Of a DNA stretch of 64,000 nucleotides, positions 46,192 to 57,208 are shown one piece after another (position 1 is the first letter of the stretch; each line of letters begins with the position of its first letter). The translations under genes and the position numbers were made by a program. The notes beneath the pieces are model-generated. The model was not told where the DNA came from. It saw only the letters and a program-made list of their open reading frames with translations, and searched no databases. The stretch covers positions 2,529,501 through 2,593,500 of the forward strand of contig CALNXK010000033.1 in NCBI GenBank assembly GCA_942486035.1, given 5' to 3'. This DNA is from Porites lobata. Its lineage: Eukaryota > Cnidaria > Anthozoa > Scleractinia > Poritidae.

Positions 46192-49100
46192 GGTGAATCT
46201 GGTGTACAGGAAACAAAAATAATATTAGTTATCAAAATCCTGACCTCTTTAAATACACTACAACTGATAATACATGTGGCAATAAAAAAAACCTCTGTCA
46301 ACTTATAAGTCAGGCATACAAAGACAAAAACTGCAAGGGTCATTGTTGTCGGGACTGGTGGCAGTTTAAAAGTTATGGCCAAATATTAACGGAACAATTC
46401 TGTTAGTCACACTTCCCTGCTAGCAGAACTCCCTCACAGAAAAAGAAAAAAGATAGGATTGAGAGAAATCTCTACCATTCTTTCATGTAGCCGCCGACAA
46501 CATTTCCTGGACGAAACTTACTGGTTTTCAAAACAGGTTTCATTTAACGTAGAATACAGACATGCCCCGTTGAGACTGCACGCTGGAAATTTCTGAGCCC
46601 ATAGTTGTTATTGCACAAACTAGTTCTGAAAGTTGCATTGCACATGACTAAAACATTACTGAAAATGCAAGGTTTCTCCATTTCCTCTCCTTCTTCTCTT
46701 GCCGTGATAGACTGTGGGAAACTAAACATGGGAGAATTTTACAATCTAATCAGAATGGAAATTATGGAATCTCTGGAACTTCTTTTTACTTAAAAATAGC
46801 TTAACCAAAGCTATCTTTAAGAAAATTAATGTGTCAATAAACACGGAAAGAGATTAATATTGAATAAAATGAATATGACGTGCGCACAGGAAAATTTTAA
46901 CTACAACTCGTGCTTTTACGGTATATATAGTAAGTCACGTGACGACCATTATTTCCATTCATCGACTAAAATCGTGACCAACAGAATTCTTTCTTTTCGC
47001 AACTTTTAATACTTTAATAAAAACAGCTGTAGCTTGATAACAAGCATTTACGGATCGTAAAAATTCACTGGCTTAGCAGCGACCTACATGTGAACTAATC
47101 TTGCCGCAAATTTGACAGAAGCAATCTTTTACACAAAATTTGGACAGAGATAAATAAACTAAGTACTGCCGAAAGATTCGTGACATTATCGATCACATGC
47201 TCCATCTAGGGCCGTTCAGATCTTTGTTCAGATGTTTTTGCTTTATCTGTGCAGTTGTCCAAAGCACACGCCGGCAGTGATGTGAAAAATCTTCTCGCTA
47301 TAACTGTCCTCGACTCATTGTTTACAGTATTTGCAACGTTGCTATTGGACAGACCGAAAAAGTAATCTCAAAGATATCGAGCATCCGATTAGCTTACCTT
47401 GTTAAGTCGTTTTTATCGCCAAATAGATAGCTTCGATCGCCTTCTTACGAGCGTAACCTCACTTTTGAAGGATAAAATGTTCGATCCACGCTACATTCAG
47501 TAACTTCCCGTGTTTATATGCCGGCAAATTTGGATCCCGCCGACTGCGTTGTGATTGGTCATTAGCATTCTGGCGTTGTCTGATTGGTTAATTACTGCTT
47601 GCATCAGACAGACCATTGACATGCCTCAAGTCACGAGACTCTCATAAGACTGTCACAGGTTTTTTTGTTCCCGCGCTTCTTCGCGGAGTCAAACAATCCA
47701 CAAAGCTGATTTTTAGAAACCTAAAAATTAATAGTATGAAAATACAAAACCGAGATTATGTAAATGAAAGAGCTTCAAGTGTTTTGCAAAAAAAAATCCT
47801 TTGCATAAAAGAGTATAAGAACCCACAAACAAAACTTTGTTTTAATAAAGGTAGTGAACCCTGTGTGTACAGCCATCCCTTACCCGACCCCCAGAAGCGA
47901 CGCTTTGGTGGAAAGACGCCGCTGTACACTCGACTCCGGGTGGAGACTGATGAGGACATGTTGCGAACTTACCTACCGTAAACCAGGACTCCTGTCTAAA
48001 CAGCCATATAGGAAAGGATGCGTAAAGAAAAAGCAATAAAAACCTTACGTAAAGGTTTTATTGCTTTTTCTTTTGTCAAAGATCAGTTACTAGACACTTT
48101 TGTTTCCTATTTTTATTTGCAAAATTCAACACAATATATTTCGTTTACTCTCCTAGACAACTCCTAGACAGCAATCATCTTTTTTACTGAAGTGCGCAAC
48201 CTGCGTTTTATTTTCCCGCCCTTTTCCTCTTCTGTCTGGTAAGCTGACCAATCAGATGCTCTCTAGCTGATGACGTCCAATCTTTGTCTTTTTCCTCGCT
48301 TTTCTGCTTTTTTAGCAAACAATTTTTGAAAGGTTCATGTGAAAAGAAAATTTCTTTATTTCAAAGTTTGTTTATCTAGAGAGGGGAAGAAAGAAGTTAC
48401 TGTATTTGCAGCTTTAAAGAAAACTTGAAAGCCCTCGCTCTAAACGAAGTCGGCAAGAACACTCAGGATTTGGCTTCTGTAGAACTTCTTTAGGTAAGCT
48501 TAAACCATATAAACTTATAAAGCTTAAAGTTAAAACTAATCTTTTTAATGAAGTATTATTAACTACCTAAAAGTCTTTATAACTACGAATAGCTGTTTAA
48601 AGTGTATTTTTGGTTGTTTGTTTGTTCAAGATATTAAGACGGATCTGAGCGTTTCTGACACTTAAAGGAACAGTATCTCGTTACTGCGCATGCACCAAAC
48701 TTTGATTTTTGGACAGGATGTCGCGAAATCAAAAGATGCGAGGAGAGTAAGAGAATCTTGAAAAATCCGTTTGCATCGCGCTTGGCCGGGTTCAATACGA
48801 CACTCAAACTTCTCAGGATTATAGATCAATGATATATTGTTCCTGTTAAGTTTCGATTTGGGCAAAATCTGGATTTTTTGGCGTTACTTTTATTGCCGTT
48901 GGCCGGAGGACCAATAGATTGGAAGCGCTTTGATGCCGATTGAAGGCTTCTTTCTTCTGCTAGCTTCCATACAAGCTCAGATAATTGTGAAAGGAATACG
49001 CAGAAATGAAACAGCAACAATAAAGACTGTAAGAAAGAAACCGTTGAGAAATTGATGTGACTGAGGAGATCTTGTGGAGGGGAGCTTCGTGAAGCAGAAT

Positions 49101-49653
49101 GTTTTGCAACGACGCGTTAGTAAACTTTTAAATGAATCTCCCTACGGCAGACAAAATCAAACAAACAGGCGCTACATGTTTTGAAAAACTAGTGGCATGA
49201 AATCGTAATATCATTTTTGACTAACCTTTGTGATGATTCATAGCGTTGAGATTGCATTTTTATTTTTGTCTTTCAAACGTTTGAGACTAGAACGCGAGCA
49301 TATCACGCAGATATTACTGGACTTGGAGCGATTGACCTCTGACACGAGTTTCAAATTAGAAAATATGTTTTTAAAGCGAGCGGAACGAGATTTTCGGGTC
49401 GCGAGGCGGCCCAGCTAGCGATAAAATCGCGATGAGTCTTCGAACCGCGAGCCAAATTTTTATATAAGACAAAAGACTTCTTCGAAAGTCTAAAATATTA
49501 CTTGAGAATATAAACAACAAATCTCTGTCGGCGGTGTGGTCCGGAAGGAAATCTTGTCGAGTCAATTTGACAGTTCTATTGTCTTTTGAAGAAAAAACAG
49601 ATGACGCTCGCGCGTGCGCATAATCGGGACACTGTCCCTTTAAATGATCTCAA
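46192..49653. other. Divergent region between cathepsin copy 2 and the PRDM9-like gene
   Basis: 3.5 kb without a recognised coding exon. It must hold both promoters and possibly untranslated exons. The 121-codon open frame at 47616-47981 has no recognisable domain and includes an inverted pair GTGTACAGC / GCTGTACAC. A near-perfect hairpin lies at 48024-48073. Confidence 0.55.
48024..48073. terminator. Hairpin with AATAAA on both strands; possible bidirectional 3'-end signal
   Basis: AAAGAAAAAGCAATAAAAAC and GGTTTTATTGCTTTTTCTTT form 23-base arms with two single-base bulges around TTACGTAA. Each strand reads GCAATAAAA, so a polyadenylation hexamer exists in both directions. No gene is known to end here, so function is speculative; it may be a small foldback. 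Confidence 0.3.
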
Positions 49654-52600
49654 ATGGAAAACTCGTTGTCAGAGTATGAACTTTTGCGACTCAGAAATAT
49701 CAAGAGGAACCATGAATTCTTAAAAAGCCTTGGTAAGTACTCAAAAAAAATTGATATTCACTAGATTTACATGCAGATGCCCAAGACAGGAGAAAGGGCC
49801 TAATCATCAATTTTACCGAATACTATGGAGAGGGGGAGGGGGGTGGGGAAAGCTTATTATCGTGAAGCCGTGTTCGACCATTTTTGGTGTCAGCGAAACG
49901 TGATGTACTGAAAAACTGTTCTGTAAGTCGTGATCAGAAGTGCCCTCCGTGAAACGTAAACTGCCAAAATCCTTGATTGTGTACACGTACATGGAAGACC
50001 AATTTACAGCCGCGTGGGGATCACCCAGCCTAGTCCCTAGGCGTTCTCGGCACGGTCAATCCTGGACTCTACCGTGAGCTGTCCCAGACTTCGCGCGGAC
50101 AACGGGTCAAGAGAGAACGCCTAGGGACTAGGCTGGGGATCACCGTGAGAGATCAACGTAGAGATAATTTGTTTCGTGACTCGTGAAACAAAAAATTGTC
50201 GTTCGTCAAGGGGGAGCTAAGGGATGAAAGAGTAAAAGGCCGGACTTGGAGCTACTCTCAGTTTACCATAACCCCTCCCTCGCCAGTTTAAATACCAAAC
50301 ATTTTTGAAAGGATAATACAAAAAAGTCGGGTACTTCTAGCCTGCGTAGAAAGAGTGTCCAATCGAGTTATTGCACGAAAGTTAGAGCGGGGGCCAAACA
50401 AAATCATTCCTTTTTATTTTTGTCGTCCCAACTTTTTCGACGAACTCGTGCGGAAACGGTTGCTACGCAGGCTAGGTACTTCTAAAGGTTGCAGGACTGA
50501 AGACAAGATTTACTTAGTGCCTTCAGTTAGCAGAGAAGCAAAAATTTCGTCAGCTATGCAGGCACGTCGCAAAATTTCTGAAGGGATATATGTTCAACAA
50601 TGCATTTTTTCCTGAGCGCTCTAGTGGGGAAAAAAGAGCATTTTTCTGATGAACTGAGTGTTATGCCTTTTTCAGAGTCCTTCGTAAACGGGATGGAGGG
50701 TGTATATTTTGCATCAGCCTACGCTAGGCTAGCAAAAGAAACTATTGTCTATTTTATACGGCTTCGTTTTTTTAGTGTTTATACGCTTGTGAAGGAACTG
50801 CTCTTTTTTTTTAGGGCTTCCCGTTCCAGCCGTATCAGCGGGCCTTCCTTCTCGCACTCGTAAGACACCTGTAAAGAAGCCTAAGACAGATACCACCATC
50901 GCAGATAGTGAAATCTCAAATGAGAGTAGTGATGATAACGATGAAGATTGGGTTCCAGGATCAGAAGAAGTTAGAAGACGAAACAAAATGATCAAAAGAT
51001 TCATTCCAGGTAGAAGAGATTTTTAATGCATGATCGTCCAAGCAGCACAGAAGGAAAAGATCAGTGTTATTTAATGGAAAAGTTATAACAAAAAAAATAT
51101 AATATCTGCTGAAAAATAGGTTATACATCATAAACGAAGATTATGAAACGTGAAACCATCTTTTAAAAGATATGAAAAGGCTTTTTCTTTACATGATCTG
51201 TTCATAATTCGGGGGGAGGGTGCGGCTACACGTAGGCTATTTTATGATCGTATAGCTTGTGTCTTCTTAGCCTCGTAGCAGGCGTCGACATAAAATGGGG
51301 TAGGGGAACTGGAGGAAGGAAAAAAGGGATGGGGAGAGGGGAGAGGGACCACCTCCCTTTTCCCTTTCACGCTTTTCTCCCTCTCTCCCTCCCCTTTTCC
51401 CTTCGGCTTCCGCTTGCCACGCAGGCTAGTATCTTCTGTAAGATTTTCTCAACGCAAAATCGTAGGGCCAAGGTGTGAGTGACTGGCTGATACTCCTGAT
51501 TGAGTTCGGTTCGATTACTGTCGGATACTTCTTTCGTCTGCGATTTGAAGACAGGAACAGTCCTGAAGAAACCAATTTTAATATATTACGTCTATACAAA
51601 TTCAAACGTGGCTGCGATGCCTGAGGACAGAAGGAATGTATTATTCAGAAGTGATTAATTTTGTTTTTAAATTCCCTGCTCTGCGGCGCTATGAGTTCGA
51701 ACAAGCTCAGTCTTTCCCTCTATTTTAGAGTTCCGGCCAAGACCTCAGACCGTACCAGTGTTGAACAGACGGAAGGGACACACCATGACGGTGGGATATA
51801 TGAAACGTTTTTATCATACATTTTTAAACTGACCTAAACTGCCAGATAACACACTAACACAGGTAACGTGCAACGGAAAGTTAACGATAAAGACTGTTCG
51901 TTGCTGCAGAACTTATCTAGGTTCTAAGCTCTTTCTTGAACCTTTGGAAATACTGAAGAACATTGATTCACCCTTGCAAGTAACTCCTCTTTCCGTTTCG
52001 ATAAAACCCAGTTTTGTACTCTGACAGTCGTTCGTTAGTATCTCAGGCATGAGTTGGAAAAAACTTTTATATTTTAGCAAATTTGGCTGAAATCATTAAT
52101 TAGTCCATCTTTAAGAAGTTGACTTGAACCTGGAAGTTACCTGAAAAGACATAATTATTACCAGAGTTGTAGTTTATCGTTTGTCTTTTTTTATAATATA
52201 CTAAACACGCAGGAAGATCAGAAAGAAGATGATGACTCAAGCGCGTTTGAAGAACTTGGTCGACTGGGAGAAGAAATAGACTTATTACCAGATAAAACCA
52301 ATGCACAGCCTGAAAAGCGTCCAGAGGAAAAGCGCATTCAATATACTACCCGAGGAAAAAGGCAGACCTACTGCGAAGCTGAGGTGCCGAATGATGATCA
52401 CTATATCTGTAAGTTGGACCACTTAGAAACATTTCGCCTTGTATTGGGAAAAAAGCGAGCGAGGGCTAATAAAATGGAAAGCAAGCCCTTTACTTTGGTT
52501 TTCTTTAAGTCTGAGTTAATTATCGGAACACAGACTGCTCAGGATAATGCCCTCAAGAACATTTTATACCTGAAAATCATATCATCTATCATTTTATCAG

Positions 52601-54923
52601 AGGACTGTGCAGTTAGCCTCGTCGCGAAACGTCGCCAGCGGCTAGGAGGGAGGTTAAACGGCTGTTTTCGCAGGCTACCATAGCATCAGAGTGCATCGAC
52701 CTTATAGGTAAACAATGCAAAATGCGCCGTGGAATGCGATAATGAGGTGATTTTTTGTATTCAATTTAATACACTTCCCAGATTGCGAAGAGTGCCACGA
52801 TCTCCATTACGGAGAGTGTCCAGTCCATGGTCCTTTACAAATCATTGAAGACAAGACAGTGGGGGAAAGCATAAGAGAGTCCGCTGCGATGGCTTCCACG
52901 CCACCTATTCTTAGAATAACTGATTCGTCAATTCCAGGAGCAGGATTGGGCGTGTTTAGAATCACAGAGATCCCAAAAGGTGTGCGATTTGGTCCTTATA
53001 AAGGAACAAAGATAGGCTGGGAACACGTAACAGAGGATGCAAATACCAGTTATTGTTGGGAGGTAAGCCGTATCCATCAGTAAGCCATGAGTTGAGGGTG
53101 CATGACCTATCTCTCAAATCTGTCAGTGAGCTTGCGTTGACTTGGTGGCCATGGCGAGGAGATCCAAGCATAGCATTGTTTGTGATAAAAATTTCTTGTT
53201 TAGCTGGTAGTGGAAAACGTCTGCATTGATCATGGTTGTTAGGACATTAAGTCAGGGAGCAAGTTCCTTAAGGTCAGGGAAAAGTCAGGGAGTTTCATTT
53301 CATTGTCCAACATTCAAATTCTTTGTTGCAGTTCCCGGACAGAAAAAATTTAATGTTGGATTGGTATGAGGATATTGTTTTATGAAATTAAACGATAAGC
53401 TGATGTAAAAAGCCGGTCTATAAAAAAAAAAAATAGGGAGAGTAGAGACAGGATGGCTGTAAAGGGAGGTTGGAGGCTAGACGTAGAGATAGATGAAACG
53501 AAAGTAGTGTCTTTCTTTCTTTGGTTTTAGATTTTAAAAGATGGAAAATTCAGTCATTTCGTAGATGGCCAAAATGAGGCTTGCAGTAACTGGATGAGGT
53601 TTGTGAATTGCTCGCGATGTGAGGACGAACAGAACTTGGTTGCTTTTCAGTTCAGAGGAAACATTTATTATCGCACGTACAAGCCTATACCCCCAGGAAA
53701 TGAATTACTGGTCTGGTACGGAGAAAGTTACGCTAAGGAACTGGAGATCTTGTTGGATGATAAGCTGGTTCGTGATCGAAACTCGGCAAACGGTAGGGAA
53801 TTTAGCTACTCACTTATTTACTTGGCATCAATAAGATTTAAATGGATTGCAGCTCGGGTATTTGAAAAAAGTGCTGGTTCGGCCTAATAGTTTTTCAAAG
53901 TTTGTAACGTTTGATATAATGTTTGGGAGACATATTTGTTCCTCTTGAAGCTGTAAATTTAGTTTTTACAAAAAGCAACTAATTCTTCGCCAGCGTAAGT
54001 TCCATGTATAGTACAAAAAGGAAACATAATTAGCAATTAAATGAATTGATACAGCCGCGACACAGCCCGTTTGATGACGGTCAAAAATTACGGTGTCTAA
54101 CGCCTCACTAGACGGCTTCTTTCTAACAACAGTAACAACACCCATTTAGCCGATTACCTGTCATCCTCAAGGTGGCCTCACGCCTTTGTAAAAGAAAGGA
54201 GGCGACTTTACTTGTTTGTAAGTGGTAATTAAATGATACAAAAAAGGCTTTACTCTAGGGATTTTGCCAAAGTCGAGTCAGAAATTAGCTGCACAGGATT
54301 TTGATGAAATCATTGATGAAGTAAAAATGCTCAGCCGTGTCAATTTTCAAACTGATGTGACATAACGTTAAGTGTTGTCGCCCAGTTTCTTTAATTATCA
54401 AAACGATTATTTTTTCCACAGTATATAGATGCAACCAGCGGTGTTTTTAACCTTCTTTCGTGCACTTGTGACTTTTTTCGAAGTCACCATAACTAAACAT
54501 TTTACCGGTTTTTTTTTTCAGGTGGCGCATTCACTTGCGAAGGTTGTGGAAGAATTTTTACTTCATTAAACTTTATGCAGAGACATATGAAACATTACTG
54601 CTTGACTCGCACAACAAACAGAACATGGGACTGCAAAAAATGTAACAAGAGATTTGCATCGATGCACTATCTCAAGATTCACGAGTGTATAGATTCAAAG
54701 GAACAACCGCATCAAAACATCAAGAAGAATAAAAAATTAGTAATCATAACAGACTCTCCAATACTAACACAGGGAAAAAACCGTATCAGTGTATACATTG
54801 TAACAAGATGTTTAACATGTTGCACCATCTGACCACGCACCTCCGTACTCGCACGGATCAGTATACACAATGTAACAAGGCGTTTGCCAACTCTAGTGAT
54901 CTGACCACGCACCTCCGTACTCT

Positions 54924-54974
<51 letters not shown>

Positions 54975-55086
54975 ACTGAGTAGTCTGACCACGCACCTCC
55001 GTACTCACACTGGTGAAAAGCCATATCAGTGTATACAATGTAACAAGGCGTTTAACCAGCTGGGGAATCTAAACACGCACCTCCGT

Positions 55087-55132
<46 letters not shown>

Positions 55133-55194
55133 TGTTTAACCACCAGTCGAGTCTGACGACGCACCTGCGTACTCACACAGGTGAAAAGCCATTC

Positions 55195-55226
<32 letters not shown>

Positions 55227-55254
55227 ACTGAGTAGTCTGACCAAGCACCTCCGT

Positions 55255-55300
<46 letters not shown>

Positions 55301-55338
55301 TGTTTAACCACCAGTCGAGTCTGACCAAGCACCTCCGT

Positions 55339-55394
<56 letters not shown>

Positions 55395-55506
55395 ACTGAG
55401 TAGTCTGACCACGCACCTCCGTACTCACACAGGTGAAAAGCCATATCGGTGTACACAATGTAACAAGGCGTTTAACCAGCTGGGGAATCTAAACACGCAC
55501 CTGCGT

Positions 55507-55562
<56 letters not shown>

Positions 55563-55596
55563 ACTGAGTAGTCTGACCACGCACCTCCGTACTCAT

Positions 55597-55646
<50 letters not shown>

Positions 55647-55674
55647 ACTGAGTAGTCTGACCACGCACCTCCGT

Positions 55675-55730
<56 letters not shown>

Positions 55731-55782
55731 GCTGGGGAATCTAAACACGCACCTCCGTACTCACACCGGTGAAAAGCCATAA
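49654..55782 (+). CDS. PRDM9: PRDM9-like PR/SET-domain zinc-finger gene (frame broken before finger array)
   Basis: Exons 49654-49732, 50815-51009, 51729-51790, 52213-52408, 52782-53062, 53531-53792 and 54522-55782 match PRDM9 in order. A short KRAB-like start (SEYELLRLRNIKRNHEFLKS) and an acidic DEDW segment come first. An SSXRD-like stretch (IQYTTRGKRQTY ... DDHYIYCEEC) precedes the PR/SET domain at about residues 205-340. Tyr250 (GPYKG), Tyr318 (YYRTY) and Tyr334 (VWYGES) correspond to human Tyr276, 341 and 357, needed for methyltransferase activity. Exon 7 starts with two divergent fingers, then the array. The exon-7 frame entered from SET runs to a stop at 54830-54832, while the array reads from about 54788 one frame away, so one base is missing between about 54748 and 54786, perhaps in the A-run at 54777-54782. 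Known role of PRDM9: marks meiotic recombination hotspots by H3K4/K36 methylation. Confidence 0.88.
50026..50135. mobile_element. Foldback element with perfect 9-base duplication
   Basis: CAGCCTAGTCCCTAGGCG ... CGCCTAGGGACTAGGCTG in PRDM9-like intron 1. GGGATCACC flanks both sides (50017-50025, 50136-50144). Mutator-like pattern. Confidence 0.82.
50339..50474. mobile_element. Foldback-type element with perfect 9-base duplication
   Basis: AGCCTGCGTAG ... CTACGCAGGCTA with GGTACTTCT on both sides (50330-50338, 50475-50483). Same end motif as the 9258 element. PRDM9-like intron 1. Confidence 0.8.
51268..51428. mobile_element. Foldback-type element with 9-base duplication (8/9)
   Basis: TAGCCTCGTAGCAGGCG ... 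CGCTTGCCACGCAGGCTA. Flanks GTGTCTTCT and GTATCTTCT differ at one base. The interior is purine-rich on the left and pyrimidine-rich on the right (GGGAGAGGG / CCCTCTCTCCC). PRDM9-like intron 2. Confidence 0.72.
54940..55779 (+). repeat. Coding minisatellite: ten 84-base C2H2 finger units
   Basis: Exactly 840 bases, ten head-to-tail units of 28 codons on the plan YQCTQCNKAFNQLSSLTTHL plus RTHTGEKP. The units are nearly identical at DNA level. Differences fall mostly in the recognition helix: positions -1, 2, 3 and 6 read QSST, QGNT, HSST, QSSK, HSSK, QSST, QGNT, QSST, QSST, QGNT in order. Other changes are few (A/V before the F, Y/F, Q/R, T/I). Two degenerate fingers precede it (54790-54939). 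A stop replaces the first codon of what would be unit 11. Confidence 0.95.
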
Positions 55783-57208
55783 TAAGTGTACACAAGGCCT
55801 TTATCCAGCCACGTCATGGGGCGTTTAGTTCAGGGAACTTGAATGCTTTATCCAGGCAATAACTGCCTGTATTGCACTTTTGAAAGAAAATATAACCTAA
55901 GGCCCTTTAGTGACATTAGCTATTGGCCGAATTTGCCTAATCCCTAGGCTTCATCGTCTCGGATACGTCACCGAAAATGCATTGACGAAGAAGGCCTGGG
56001 AAGACGCCGTACAGGGACTAGGCAAGCGCAGGGTCAGTCTTTTACACAGAACAGTGACAGGTTTCTGGCAAAAAATCTCAGTAAAAAAAGCATTTTCCCA
56101 AAATGAAAAGTCCGGTTGGCCAGTGGCACCGCTATCACATTGAAGTTTTGTCGTTATGCCTGGAAGAAAGGATTCTCCTTTGCCCGTCCGCCGACTTACG
56201 CGCTCCACCGGAAAAAAGAACGCCTCAATCAGCAGGTTACAAGCGAGGAACACAAGTCAGGGCTTTCCTGTCATTTTGAGTATGAGGCTGGGCCTAAGCA
56301 AAAGCAGGCTTGACAGAGTAGCTTACAGACGGTTAAATGGCTTACGTCGAGAACACACAAGCCTCGCAGAGAGGCTCTTCCCGTAGACTGATTCTCCGTC
56401 GTCCGAGGTCGTTCGCGGTCTGCGAAGGGACGGTTCGGCGCGGTTCCAAGCAGCTACCTCTAGTACTAGACACGGTCCAAAGAAAGCGCTCTGCTTCCTC
56501 TTCGAGCCGCTTCGATTGTCTAAGGGGTTTAGTTGTGGGAAAATGTTTAATTTTGTCAATTTTTTTCGTAAACTTCTAAACTTCTTTTTGCTGAGAATGA
56601 TTCGCGCCATAAACTCTGTTCTAAACAATAACACCATGCCAGTTTCCGACTTTTCAACACTAAGAGGTTTTTGGAAAACCTTTTAAAAGTTTAATTTAAG
56701 TATATATAGGAATATACTAAACCAGGAGTTTCTGGCTGAAATCTGAAGAGAACTATGAGTAGAAAAAGTGAGTGAACTAGTAAGCTTTTAAGTGTTTTTT
56801 TCCTCACCTTTGCAAAGTCCCGGTACCCCAAGGAGCTCCAAGGAAGGAACAAGCTAGAGAGTTCCTCGATGTGAGGTTGAAGACCATTGAAGTGTTCGTG
56901 CGGGTGAATATATCAGAATAAATTCGAACCCGGTGGTCAACAAGACTGACGGAAATTCTACTGTAAATAAAGCCGTTAAAGCTTTTAATTTTCCTTTTTC
57001 TTGTCGTACAATATTTTCGGCAGTTTCCGCTTCCCGCAATCAACAACCAGCGGAATGTTATTAATCTTTTTGATAACTCATTAATATTTATTAATGAGCG
57101 ATAACATATCAAACCAACACGGTACGTATATCCGCTTTCAGAGAAACGTGTCTGTGTGTGCTTCAATAATAGCTGCAGTTAACGGCCATTAGAAAAGTTT
57201 TGAATGGA
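55783..57208. other. Intergenic region after the PRDM9-like gene
   Basis: The first 30 bases are a decayed further finger unit (GTGTACACAAGG, TTTATCCAGCC). At 55935-56023 an inverted-repeat relic, GCCTAATCCCTAGGC ... AGGGACTAGGC, resembles the 50026 foldback ends. Open frames at 56116-56637 overlap in several frames without domain matches. The promoter of the next gene should lie near 57100-57200. Confidence 0.5.

Noticed and set aside
47616..47981. 121-codon open frame ending KTPLYTRLRVETDEDMLRTY
   Set aside because: No known domain, contains an inverted pair typical of repeats; kept only as a note in the intergenic entry.
55069..55710. Long minus-strand open frames across the finger array (CTLIWLFTCVSTEVRGQ repeats)
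   Set aside because: They are antisense shadows of the 84-base units; a repeat with length divisible by three keeps any stop-free frame open.
54940..55779. CRISPR-like array of regular repeats
   Set aside because: Units are contiguous coding fingers with no spacers, in an intron-containing animal gene.
56804..57166. 120-codon minus-strand open frame
   Set aside because: No domain, overlaps the expected promoter of the next gene, other frames equally open.
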